Positions 1 to 6,508 of a stretch of 21,931 nucleotides of DNA are shown here, in pieces. Both the position numbers and the translations under genes were made by a program. The notes below the pieces were generated by a model. The model had not been told where the DNA came from and did no database searches. It was given only the letters and a program-made list of their open reading frames with translations. Origin of the DNA: Bacteroidota bacterium. GTDB lineage: Bacteria; Bacteroidota; Bacteroidia; Chitinophagales; Chitinophagaceae. The first letter of the stretch is position 1, and every line of letters begins with the position of its first letter. Location: the NCBI GenBank assembly GCA_023391015.1, contig JAEWBT010000086.1:1-21931 (forward strand). The letters run 5' to 3'.

Positions 1-1922
1 CGCTCTTCCTCCAGCTGCTCGCGGTCGTACAAACTCATCTGGCTTGGGAACAAATTTTCTTCCAGCCCCACCGAAAACACACACGGAAACTCCAGCCCCT
101 TGGCCGCGTGAATGGTCATCAGGCGCACCACGTTCTGGTCGGCGTCGTTGCTTTGGTCGGCATCGGTGAGCAGCGTGATTTGTTGCAGGTACGCGCCGAG
201 GGTTTTGTCGCGCAGCTCGCCTTCGGCGTCGGGCGTTTCGGTAAATTCTTTGATAGAGTTGAGGAGTTCCTGCACGTTCTCGTAGCGCGCCAGCCCTTCT
301 ACGCTTTTATCGTTGTAGAGGTCCAGCACCAGCCCGCTTTGCTTGCCAATGTGAAAGGCCACGTCGTAGGCATTGGCTCCGGCATTGGGAGCCTGCGCAT
401 CTCCGGCTTCGGTTGCATTTCCGCCTTCATTTTCCGGAAATGTCAGCTGCTGGTCCGTGCCGCCGCCTTCGGCAGGGGCGGTAGAAAGGCCCATCATCGC
501 CTGCGCGCTCTTAATCAAATACACAAAGCTTTCAATCGCCGTTGCGCCCGCGCCTTTAATGCCCACCGCCGCCGGAGATTGAATCGCGTCCCAAAACGTG
601 ATGTTGTTCTGGGCGGCAAACACCGAAATCCGGTCAATGCTCGTCTTGCCGATGCCGCGTGCCGGGTAGTTGATGATACGCTTCAGGTTTTCCTCGTCCG
701 CCGGGTTCACGATGGTACGCAGATACGCCAGGTAATCCTTGATTTCCTTGCGCTGGTAGAAGCTCGTGCCGCCCACCAGTTTGTTGGGAATATTCATCCG
801 ACGCAGACTTTCCTCAAACGAGCGGCTTTGCGCGTTGGTACGGTACAGCACCACAAAGTCTTTGTTTTGCCGGTGTTCGCGCAGGCGCATTTCCGTAATC
901 GCGTCGGCCACAAACCGGCCTTCGTCGTTGTCGGTCATCGTGCGCACCAGCTTTATCTTCTCGCCGTGGGCGTTTTCCGTCCACAGGTTTTTGGGAATCT
1001 GCCCTTTGTTGTTGCCGATAATCGTGTTGGCCACGTTCAGGATGCTTTGCGTAGAGCGGTAGTTTTGCTCCAGCTTCACGGTTTTCACGCCGTCGTAGTC
1101 CTGCTCAAATTGCAGGATGTTCTGCACCGTCGCCCCGCGAAACGAGTAGATGCTTTGCGCGTCATCGCCCACCACGCAAATATTTTCATGCACCGCGCCC
1201 AAGAGCTTGATAATCTGGTACTGCGCCACGTTGGTATCCTGATACTCGTCAATCAGAATGTATTGAAACCGGTGCTGGTACTTCGCCAACACATCCGGAT
1301 GGCCGGTCAGCAACTGGTACATTTTAAACAGCAAATCGTCAAAATCCATTGCCCCGTTGCGTTGCAATCTATTTTGGTAGCGGGCGTAAATATCCGCCAT
1401 GGCCGGCCGCGAAGCCCGCGCATCTTCCTGCTGAATAAAATTGTCGCTCCGGTAGGTCTGCGCGTCAATCAGCGAGTTTTTCGCCGCCGAAATCCGGTTG
1501 TAAACTGCCGACGGTTTGTAGTGCTTATCATCCAGCAACAACTCCTTGACGATGTCTTTAATCACGCTTTTGGCGTCGTCGGTGTCGTAGATCGTGAAGT
1601 TGCGCGGATAGCCCAGCTTCTCGGCTTCAGCGCGCAGGATGCGGGCAAACACCGAGTGGAACGTCCCGATATACAGATTGCGCGCCTCGCTGGTGCCCAG
1701 GATGTGTTCAATCCGTTCTTTCATTTCCGCCGCCGCCTTGTTGGTAAACGTCAGCGCCAGAATGCGAAACGCATCCACCCCGTTGTTCATCAGGTGGGCA
1801 ATGCGGGTGGTCAGCACTTTCGTTTTTCCGGAACCGGCCCCGGCCACAATCATCAAAGGCCCGTCCATGTGTTCTACTGCTTCGCGCTGCTGCGGATTCA
1901 ATCCCGACAAATAATCTTGCAT
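1..1922 (-). CDS. uvrD: UvrD/PcrA-type ATP-dependent 3'-5' DNA helicase (C-terminus cut by window edge)
   Basis: Superfamily 1A helicase that unwinds DNA in nucleotide excision and mismatch repair and clears blocked forks. I translated it from the minus strand: it starts MQDYLSGLNPQQREAVEH and runs 640 codons to base 1 without a stop, out of roughly 750-780 usual for the family. Motifs in order: Q motif (NPQQREAV, residues 9-16), Walker A GAGSGKT (28-34), TFTNKAA, Walker B DEYQDT (about 224), SIYSFRG (about 255), QNYRST (about 285), the IHAAKGLEF motif (about 605), and it is cut in the EEER motif. Oddity: about 474-516 is a Gly/Ala/Glu/Asn-rich linker that PcrA does not normally have; the palindrome TTTCCGGAAA (431-440) encodes FPE inside it. 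The Walker A codons also carry TTCCGGAA (1826-1833). Family identity is certain; UvrD versus PcrA naming is not. Confidence 0.95.
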   Translation of the reverse strand, partial: MQDYLSGLNPQQREAVEHMDGPLMIVAGAGSGKTKVLTTRIAHLMNNGVDAFRILALTFTNKAAAEMKERIEHILGTSEARNLYIGTFHSVFARILRAEAEKLGYPRNFTIYDTDDAKSVIKDIVKELLLDDKHYKPSAVYNRISAAKNSLIDAQTYRSDNFIQQEDARASRPAMADIYARYQNRLQRNGAMDFDDLLFKMYQLLTGHPDVLAKYQHRFQYILIDEYQDTNVAQYQIIKLLGAVHENICVVGDDAQSIYSFRGATVQNILQFEQDYDGVKTVKLEQNYRSTQSILNVANTIIGNNKGQIPKNLWTENAHGEKIKLVRTMTDNDEGRFVADAITEMRLREHRQNKDFVVLYRTNAQSRSFEESLRRMNIPNKLVGGTSFYQRKEIKDYLAYLRTIVNPADEENLKRIINYPARGIGKTSIDRISVFAAQNNITFWDAIQSPAAVGIKGAGATAIESFVYLIKSAQAMMGLSTAPAEGGGTDQQLTFPENEGGNATEAGDAQAPNAGANAYDVAFHIGKQSGLVLDLYNDKSVEGLARYENVQELLNSIKEFTETPDAEGELRDKTLGAYLQQITLLTDADQSNDADQNVVRLMTIHAAKGLEFPCVFSVGLEENLFPSQMSLYDREQLEEE

Positions 1923-1930
1923 AAGGGTTG

Positions 1931-1938
1931 CAAAATTA
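1931..1938 (-). promoter_or_regulatory. Bacteroidota -7 element TAATTTTG before uvrD
   Basis: On the minus strand TAATTTTG matches the Bacteroidota -7 consensus TAnnTTTG exactly. It ends only 8 bases before the helicase ATG, so the transcript would start almost at the start codon (leaderless or nearly so). I see no convincing -33 TTTG. Confidence 0.5.
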
Positions 1939-1948
1939 GCCCTTGCAG

Positions 1949-2014
1949 GTTGGAAAAGTTGGAGCGCCTTTGGCACTTGGACACTGCGCTATTGGACGGC
2001 TACGCCGTTGGAGC
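1949..2014. repeat. Iterated TTGGA-unit array, copy A
   Basis: TTGGA occurs at 1949, 1959, 1977, 1992 and 2008, and most units are followed by a short GC-rich mini-palindrome such as GGCTACGCC. The same organisation recurs at 17223-17293. This explains the GC-rich non-coding DNA just upstream of uvrD. I do not recognise the element by name. Confidence 0.45.
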
Positions 2015-2095
2015 CTTCCGCTTTATTCACTTCCCTTTTAGAGAAAACATCTCCGGAATCCGTTGCGTCTGCGCGCCGCTGCGAACCCCTCTTTT

Positions 2096-2120
2096 ATCTT
2101 TTGTCTATAATCTTTTGTCT
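2096..2120. repeat. Tandem 11-mer ATCTTTTGTCT, two copies
   Basis: ATCTTTTGTCT is at 2096-2106 and again at 2110-2120, separated by three bases. It lies in the spacer between uvrD and the enoyl-CoA hydratase gene (1923-2392), where I see no credible gene; that spacer is filled with the repeats listed here. Confidence 0.4.
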
Positions 2121-2140
2121 CAAGATGGCGTGCCACTTTG

Positions 2141-2172
2141 GGTCGGGCTTTCGGCACTCGCTCTGCCCGACC
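2141..2172. repeat. REP-like inverted repeat GGTCGGGC/GCCCGACC
   Basis: Perfect 8-bp arms at 2141-2148 and 2165-2172 enclose a 16-base loop. GC-rich hairpins of this form are common dispersed repeats in Bacteroidota intergenic DNA (family knowledge). No transposase of the REP-associated (RAYT) type is in the window. Confidence 0.45.
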
Positions 2173-2247
2173 GCCCGCAAATGGCCAACCACGGGCAGGA
2201 GCTCAAACAAATGCCTCTATCCCTCACGCGGGGAGACGTATGCTCCC

Positions 2248-2282
2248 TCAACCTGTCAGGTTTTTGAAACCTGACAGGTTGA
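2248..2282. repeat. 35-base near-perfect palindrome (AACCTGTCAGG family)
   Basis: Two perfect 16-bp arms (TCAACCTGTCAGGTTT and its complement) flank a TTG loop. The arm sequence is a dispersed repeat known from many Bacteroidota genomes. It lies 110 bases beyond the 3' end of the enoyl-CoA hydratase gene, and no T-run follows on the minus strand, so I treat it as a repeat, not a terminator. A fragment resembling half of it (CAACCTGTCAAGTC) lies near 7264-7277. Confidence 0.6.
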
Positions 2283-2392
2283 ATGCGAAATTTCCGGAAC
2301 TTCCATTTGCCAAAACCAGCTGCACCATCTGCGAGAATCTGCGGGAAAACAAGACGTTTTACCCGAAAATGCCCTCTGTCTCCAAATCAGTA

Positions 2393-3157
2393 TTACTTTT
2401 TCTTAAACGCTGCAATGGCAGCCCGCGTAAAATCGCTGAGTACCAGTTTTCCGGAAATCCCGGCGCGCTCGGTCAGCAACGTGTCCCAGTTTTCGGTGCC
2501 CTGCCAAAAGATTTTTTTCAATTCCAGCTGCGCTTCCGGCGAGGATTTCGCCAAGCGCGACGCCAGTTTTTCCACTGCTGCGTCCAGGGCTTCCGTGGTG
2601 TCGTGCAGCTCGGCGTAGAGGCCGCGCTCGTAGGCCCATTGTGCACTGCGCCACTCGGTCGCGTCAATAGAAAGTTGGGAGAACGGCCCCGCCCCGATCT
2701 TGCGCTCCACCGCCGGACCTACCACAAACGGCCCGATGCCCACGGCCAGCTCCGACAATTTCACACTCGCATCCGACTTCGCAATGCAGTAATCTACCGC
2801 CGAAGCCAAGCCCACGCCGCCGCCTACGGCCTTGCCCTGCACCCGGCCAATCACCAGCTTGTCGCTTTTGCGGATGGCATTGATCACATGCGCAAAGCCG
2901 GAAAAAAAGGCCAGCCCGCCTGCGGCATCTTCAATCGCCACCAGTTCATCAAACGAAGCGCCGGCGCAAAATGCTTTCTCACCGCCACTGCGCAACACAA
3001 TCACTTTTGCTTCTTCATTACCATTGAGCGCCGCAATGGCATCGCCCAGTTTCATCAGGATTTCGGAGGGAAGGGAGTTGCTTGCCGGGTGAAAAAATTC
3101 AACGGTGGCAACACCATTTGCGATGCTGGTTTGAACGTAAGCGCTGGTTTGGGACAT
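2393..3157 (-). CDS. Enoyl-CoA hydratase/isomerase (crotonase) family protein
   Basis: Crotonase-fold enzyme acting on acyl-CoA thioesters in the cytoplasm, in fatty-acid or branched-chain amino-acid breakdown. The 254 aa match the usual family length. The oxyanion-hole segments are AFCAGASF (62-69) and GKAVGGGVGL (108-117). The LSELAVGIGP segment (134-143) supplies Glu136, equivalent to the conserved catalytic Glu of hydratases; the second Glu of rat crotonase appears replaced (Ser-Asp at 128-129). The pattern is closest to methylglutaconyl-CoA hydratase-like members, but substrate cannot be read from sequence. It starts at an ATG with an exact TACATTTG -7 element about 30 bases upstream. 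It is monocistronic: its neighbours are spacers full of repeats. TTTCCGGAAA at 2448-2457 lies inside the gene and encodes part of ISGK. Confidence 0.9.
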   Translation of the reverse strand: MSQTSAYVQTSIANGVATVEFFHPASNSLPSEILMKLGDAIAALNGNEEAKVIVLRSGGEKAFCAGASFDELVAIEDAAGGLAFFSGFAHVINAIRKSDKLVIGRVQGKAVGGGVGLASAVDYCIAKSDASVKLSELAVGIGPFVVGPAVERKIGAGPFSQLSIDATEWRSAQWAYERGLYAELHDTTEALDAAVEKLASRLAKSSPEAQLELKKIFWQGTENWDTLLTERAGISGKLVLSDFTRAAIAAFKKK

Positions 3158-3186
3158 AGGTTGGAATTACTTTTTCTGGAGTGCGG

Positions 3187-3194
3187 CAAATGTA
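3187..3194 (-). promoter_or_regulatory. -7 element TACATTTG before the enoyl-CoA hydratase gene
   Basis: The minus strand reads TACATTTG, an exact TAnnTTTG match, 29 bases before the ATG. A TTG about 23 bases further upstream could serve as the -33 element, with loose spacing. Confidence 0.5.
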
Positions 3195-3240
3195 GGAAAC
3201 GCGGTGAGAGCCAGGCCCAATATTAGGCCATATTGTCAGA

Positions 3241-3255
3241 AGCCCTGAAAGGGCG
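3241..3255. repeat. AGCCCTGAAAGGGCG hairpin repeat, copy 1
   Basis: GCCCT-GAA-AGGGC mini-hairpin. An identical 15-mer lies at 3292-3306. Repeats of this type are common in Bacteroidota spacers. The whole 3158-3513 spacer holds such repeats plus two promoters and no gene that I can see. Confidence 0.55.
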
Positions 3256-3291
3256 ATACGATTATAGCAATAGAACGTTGTTAGGAAGCAC

Positions 3292-3335
3292 AGCCCTGAA
3301 AGGGCGTAAGGATGCCCGTATCCTTACGCCCTTTT
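3292..3335. repeat. AGCCCTGAAAGGGCG copy 2 merged with a 15-bp stem-loop
   Basis: The 15-mer at 3292-3306 overlaps a perfect 15-bp stem: the left arm 3299-3313 ends GTAAGGAT, the loop is GCCCGT (3314-3319), and the right arm 3320-3334 begins ATCCTTAC. TTTT follows on the plus strand. It sits upstream of both flanking genes, so it cannot terminate either one and is best read as a mobile-type hairpin repeat. Confidence 0.55.
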
Positions 3336-3364
3336 AATGGGGCCTTTCTTTTCTGAACACAGCC

Positions 3365-3381
3365 AGGTCGCGGAGCGACCT
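3365..3381. repeat. AGGTCGC-GGA-GCGACCT mini-palindrome
   Basis: Perfect 7-bp arms with a GGA loop. It is the third distinct hairpin repeat in this 355-base spacer, and its architecture (short arms, 3-base purine-rich loop) matches the GCCCT-GAA-AGGGC unit. Confidence 0.5.
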
Positions 3382-3423
3382 AACGTTTGTCTCTGTCTTT
3401 AAAACAGCATCATTCCCGGAAAT

Positions 3424-3433
3424 TTTCCGGAAA
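3424..3433. repeat. TTTCCGGAAA palindrome, single copy
   Basis: Exact copy in the divergent spacer, 81 bases before the TPR gene; a near copy (TCCCGGAAA) lies immediately upstream. One of the few copies not next to a stop codon. Confidence 0.7.
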
Positions 3434-3490
3434 AAGCGACGGCCTGAAAGCGCATTTCAGGGTAGAAAAACCCGGCTTCGCAGCAAGCTG

Positions 3491-3498
3491 TATTTTTG
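3491..3498 (+). promoter_or_regulatory. -7 element TATTTTTG of the TPR-protein gene
   Basis: Exact TAnnTTTG match ending 15 bases before ATG 3514. It overlaps the TTG at 3496 that would be an alternative start codon, so it argues for the downstream ATG as the true start. Confidence 0.55.
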
Positions 3499-3513
3499 CG
3501 CACCGAAATCTTT

Positions 3514-4602
3514 ATGTGTCGCCTTTTCTTTTTCTCGCTGCTGTTTTCCTTAAGCTTTCTTTCCGCCGGTGCGCAAACCGAATGGCCGTCGCCGGAAATT
3601 GAGCGCGTCTATCAGCAAGGCCGGGAAGCGCTTTCGCGCGGCGATGCCCGCACGGCAGCCAGCCTGTTCCGGCAGGTAGCCGACCTCGCCCCCGATATTC
3701 CGGAAGGCCGCCGCGACCTTGCCCAAGCGCTCGTGCTCACCGGCGACGCCGACGGCGCACTCCGCGAGCTGGATCCGCTGTTCCGCAGCCGCAATGCCGA
3801 CGCTTCGGTGTACCGGATTGGCGTGCAGGCCTATGCCGCTCAGAAAAAAGGGGATGCCGCTTTAAAACTGTTGCGCGAAGGCATTCGCCGCAATCCGGAA
3901 TCCGGTGAGCTTTATGGCGCTTTTGGCGACATGGAAGAAGCTTCCAACCGGCCCGAAGAAGCCTTGGGCGCGTATCTGGAAGGTATTGAGCGCGACCCGA
4001 ATTATTACCTCAATTACTACAAGGCCGCCAACATCTATATTTTCTCTAAAAAGCTGATTTGGGCCATCCTGTACGCCGAAACCTTTTTGCTGTATGAACA
4101 CCAGACGCCCCGCGCCACCGATGTGCGCAACCTGTTGTTCTCGGCTTACCGGCGCTTCTTTTTCCCCAATGCCACCGATGAGCGCCTGAATCCTGGCAGC
4201 ACGCGCATCCAAACCGGCAGGGCCGGAAACTTTGAAGATGCCGTCGTGCAAACCCTGCGCCGCCAGGCACCGGTCATTTCCGATGGCATTACCACCGAAA
4301 ACCTGACGATGCTGCGCATTCGCTTCCTGGCAGAATGGACCGAAACCTATGGCCGTCGCTACCCGTATGCGCTTTTTCGTTATCAGGATTCCATGGCGCG
4401 CTTCGGCGTTTTCGACGCTTATAACCAGCAGCTTATTGGCCGGGCCGAGCAGGGCAGCGGCTTTGAAGCTTGGAATAAGATGAACCCCAAGGCGATTCCG
4501 GAATTTGCCGCCTGGGCTGGTGAGCATCCTTTCCGGGTAGCGTTGGGCGAGTTCTACAATACTAAACGCACCAAAGACGTGCCTTATAAAAAAGGCGGAT
4601 AG
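3514..4602 (+). CDS. Exported tetratricopeptide-repeat (TPR) protein
   Basis: The 362-aa product opens MCRLFFFSLLFSLSFLSAGAQ, a clear Sec signal peptide with cleavage after AGA. After it come degenerate TPR-like helix pairs (about residues 25-170): YQQGREALSRGDARTAASLFRQ, then further units ending with a DPNYYLNYYKAANIY segment. The second half (about 190-362) has no domain I recognise; it is rich in aromatic residues and Arg. TPR arrays are protein-interaction scaffolds, so a periplasmic scaffolding role is likely, but the partner is unknown. I chose ATG 3514 over TTG 3496 because the promoter element overlaps the latter and because it gives a better signal peptide. The next gene on the strand is a SurA-like chaperone, but 265 bases of repeats separate them. 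The coding sequence has two TTCCGGAA words (3698, 4496). Confidence 0.85.
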   Translation: MCRLFFFSLLFSLSFLSAGAQTEWPSPEIERVYQQGREALSRGDARTAASLFRQVADLAPDIPEGRRDLAQALVLTGDADGALRELDPLFRSRNADASVYRIGVQAYAAQKKGDAALKLLREGIRRNPESGELYGAFGDMEEASNRPEEALGAYLEGIERDPNYYLNYYKAANIYIFSKKLIWAILYAETFLLYEHQTPRATDVRNLLFSAYRRFFFPNATDERLNPGSTRIQTGRAGNFEDAVVQTLRRQAPVISDGITTENLTMLRIRFLAEWTETYGRRYPYALFRYQDSMARFGVFDAYNQQLIGRAEQGSGFEAWNKMNPKAIPEFAAWAGEHPFRVALGEFYNTKRTKDVPYKKGG

Positions 4603-4610
4603 GCCTTCAT

Positions 4611-4620
4611 TTTCCGGAAA
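4611..4620. repeat. TTTCCGGAAA palindrome, 8 bases after the TPR-gene stop
   Basis: Exact copy directly downstream of the stop codon. A weak AAGGC/GCCTT stem overlaps the stop itself, so this may form part of a 3' end structure. Confidence 0.7.
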
Positions 4621-4640
4621 TTAAAGGCTGGTTTTTCTTC

Positions 4641-4686
4641 CGGATTCACACAGATTTCCACAGATAAAAACATCCGTGTAAATCCG
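4641..4686. repeat. Imperfect inverted repeat, CACAGATTTCCACAGAT type
   Basis: CGGATTCACACAGAT (4641-4655) pairs with ATCCGTGTAAATCCG (4672-4686), 13 of 15 positions. The words 'CACAGATTTCCACAGAT' and 'ATCCGTGTAAATCCGT' are familiar dispersed intergenic repeats in several bacterial groups. Confidence 0.5.
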
Positions 4687-4705
4687 TATGTTGTCAAGCT
4701 GAGCC

Positions 4706-4739
4706 CTTCGACAAGCTCAGGGTGACAAGCTTGTCGAAG
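4706..4739. repeat. CTTCGACAAGC inverted repeat, copy 1
   Basis: CTTCGACAAGC (4706-4716) and its exact complement GCTTGTCGAAG (4729-4739) flank a 12-base loop containing CAGGGTGACA. A second, diverged copy is at 19097-19131. This is a widespread intergenic repeat type; there is no sign of an encoded protein. Confidence 0.6.
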
Positions 4740-4867
4740 TTTCGTTTCATCCGCGTTCTACTCCACCCGCTGCTTTCACAAAAACGTTAATTCCAAGTGT
4801 GGAAACCGGCCACCACACCATAAGGGCTTAATTTCGCGAAGCGCGCCGTTTGCGCTTTTTTATTTTC

Positions 4868-6229
4868 ATGCGTTTTTTGTTTGTATGGGCGTTGCTCGCC
4901 GTTGCTACGCCCCTTTTTGCCCAGGAAAAAGTTGCCGCCGATAAGATTATTGCTGTGGTTGGCAAAAGCCGGATTGTCCTGGCTTCGGATTTTGAAGTAG
5001 AAGTGGCCCGTCAAAAAGCGGAAAACCCGGCCTTCAACGACTCCATGCGCTGCCTGTTATTGCAGCAAATGTTGCTTCGCAAGCTTCTTGTAGAGCAAGC
5101 CGAGCGGGACTCCGTGATTGTAAGCAACGAGGAAATTGACGCCAATATCGAGAACCGGATGCGTCACTACATCCGCGCCTATGGCTCTAAGGAGCGTCTG
5201 GAGGAGGTAGCCGGTAAGACGGTCTATCAGATCAAAGAAGATTTCCGCGACGCCATCGGTGAGCAAATGGTGTCTGACCGGATGCAAAGCACGCTGATGA
5301 ACAACGTGAAGATTACGCCAGCCGAAGTGCGCAATTTCTACGACCGGATGCCCAAAGACAGCCTGCCTTTCTTCCCTGCTACGGTGGAAATGGGCCAGAT
5401 TGTGATTGACCCGCCGGTAAGTCCGGAACTTGACGCTTACGCCCGCCAAAAGCTCGAAGACATCCGCAAGCAGATTGTGGACGACGGGCAAAGCTTTGAA
5501 ACCATGGCCGGCTTGTATAGCAACGACCCCTCGGGCCGCGACAATGGCGGTGACCTCGGTACGATGCGCCGGACGGATTTTGTGCCGGAGTTTTCAGCTG
5601 CTGCGTTCCGCCTGCAGAACGGCGAGATTTCCCCCATCGTAAAAACCCGTTTTGGCTACCACATCATCCAGATGGTGAGCCGCCAAGGCGAGCAGGCCCA
5701 CCTGCGTCACATTCTCATCCGCCCCGAGCGCAGCAGCGCCGACTTCAAGGCTGCCCTTTCCCGCCTCGACAGTGTGCGCGCCCAACTGATATCCGGAACG
5801 ATTAAGTTTTCGGAAGCCGTAGCCAAATACAGCACCGACGACGCCGCGAAGATGACCGGCGGCATGATTATCGACCCGGTTACGGGTGCTTCCCGACTGG
5901 AGGTAGAGCACTTAGAGCCGGCGCTGGCCCTGATGGTGGACAGCCTTACCCCCGGCAGCTTTTCACAGCCGCAGACGTTTGCCAAAGAAACCGGCGAAAC
6001 ATCTACCCGTATTGTGTTTATGCGCAGCCGCACCGAGCCCCACAAAGCCAACCTGGTGGATGATTACGCCCGCATTCAGGAAGTGGCGCTGGAGCAGAAA
6101 AAGCAGCAGGAAATGGAAAAATGGGTGGAGCGCCGCCTGCCCACTTATTACATCCGCCTGGCGCCGGAATACCGTACTTGTCCGGACCTGGAAGCCTGGA
6201 ACCGTGCCGGAAGCGTGGGTCAGCGGTAA
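4868..6229 (+). CDS. SurA-like periplasmic chaperone / parvulin-type peptidyl-prolyl isomerase
   Basis: Chaperone for outer-membrane proteins in the periplasm, with parvulin (PpiC) prolyl-isomerase domains. From ATG 4868 the product has 453 aa: signal peptide MRFLFVWALLAVATPLFAQ, a SurA-type N-domain beginning VAADKIIAVVGKSRIVLASD, then parvulin 1 (about 170-270, with GGDLGTMRRTDFVPEFSAAAF and a closing GYHIIQM) and parvulin 2 (about 277-380, starting HLRHILIRP, with KYSTDDAAKMTGGMI). The C-terminal helix is charged (EQKKQQEMEKWVERRL). Size and order match E. coli SurA. The second parvulin domain looks more diverged and may be inactive. TTG 4850 is an alternative start, but the ATG gives the cleaner signal peptide. 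A TAATTTCG element at 4829-4836 resembles the -7 motif with one change. Confidence 0.88.
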   Translation: MRFLFVWALLAVATPLFAQEKVAADKIIAVVGKSRIVLASDFEVEVARQKAENPAFNDSMRCLLLQQMLLRKLLVEQAERDSVIVSNEEIDANIENRMRHYIRAYGSKERLEEVAGKTVYQIKEDFRDAIGEQMVSDRMQSTLMNNVKITPAEVRNFYDRMPKDSLPFFPATVEMGQIVIDPPVSPELDAYARQKLEDIRKQIVDDGQSFETMAGLYSNDPSGRDNGGDLGTMRRTDFVPEFSAAAFRLQNGEISPIVKTRFGYHIIQMVSRQGEQAHLRHILIRPERSSADFKAALSRLDSVRAQLISGTIKFSEAVAKYSTDDAAKMTGGMIIDPVTGASRLEVEHLEPALALMVDSLTPGSFSQPQTFAKETGETSTRIVFMRSRTEPHKANLVDDYARIQEVALEQKKQQEMEKWVERRLPTYYIRLAPEYRTCPDLEAWNRAGSVGQR

Positions 6230-6252
6230 GGTAAAGGTTATTTAGGCTTAAC

Positions 6253-6262
6253 TTTCCGGAAA
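6253..6262. repeat. TTTCCGGAAA palindrome, 23 bases after the SurA-like gene
   Basis: Exact copy between the stop of the SurA-like gene and the small membrane-protein gene. Confidence 0.7.
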
Positions 6263-6289
6263 TTGTCAGGCTCTTTAAAGACGTTTGCT

Positions 6290-6490
6290 ATGATTTCCAA
6301 AAAGATAAAGCCTTTTCTGATTACCCTGCTGGCTGCACTTCTGGTAGGGCTTGGCCTTTATGGGATTGCGCGCCTTTTAGGGAGTTCCGTGGAAAGCGCA
6401 GAGCATCTGGCTCTGATTGCCATTGCGGTTGGACTGCTGGAAAAACCGATGCAGTGGGTGATACGGCGTATGGGGATTGTCCGGAAGTAA
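6290..6490 (+). CDS. Small membrane protein, unknown function
   Basis: 66 aa from the first ATG, starting MISKKIKPFLITLLAALLVG. It has two hydrophobic segments, about 9-30 and 38-52, separated by a short acidic loop (SSVESAEH), and basic residues at both ends (KKIK and RRMGIVRK). By the positive-inside rule both termini face the cytoplasm in a hairpin topology. It follows the SurA-like gene by 60 bases on the same strand and could be co-transcribed with it. It converges on the ABC ATPase gene with only 18 bases between stop codons. I do not recognise a family; whether it is expressed is open, but composition and topology are typical of real small membrane proteins. Confidence 0.6.
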   Translation: MISKKIKPFLITLLAALLVGLGLYGIARLLGSSVESAEHLALIAIAVGLLEKPMQWVIRRMGIVRK

Positions 6491-6497
6491 AAGTTTT

Positions 6498-6507
6498 TTT
6501 CCGGAAA
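6498..6507. repeat. TTTCCGGAAA palindrome between two convergent stop codons
   Basis: The 18-base gap between the two converging genes is almost entirely this palindrome preceded by a T-run (seven T's) and followed by one more A. On the plus strand the T-run comes before the palindrome, so it is not a classical terminator, but it is the only structure available to separate the two transcripts. Confidence 0.7.
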
Positions 6508-6508
6508 A

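Noticed and set aside
108..2267. Long plus-strand open frame (719 aa) over the helicase region
   Set aside because: It is the antisense shadow of the uvrD gene: composition is odd (His/Val/Arg-rich, no motif), whereas the minus strand has every helicase motif. Such long shadows follow from GC-rich codon thirds.
2138..3226. Plus-strand open frame (362 aa) crossing repeats and the enoyl-CoA hydratase gene
   Set aside because: It starts inside a REP-like hairpin, runs through the 35-base palindrome and then antisense to a clear enzyme gene; no recognisable protein features.
3292..3335. Terminator at the 15-bp hairpin followed by TTTT
   Set aside because: It lies upstream of both flanking genes (divergent spacer), so no transcript known here ends at it; it fits the repeat family better.
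3862..4527. Minus-strand open frame (221 aa) opposite the TPR gene
   Set aside because: Antisense shadow; the plus strand has a signal peptide, TPR units and a promoter.
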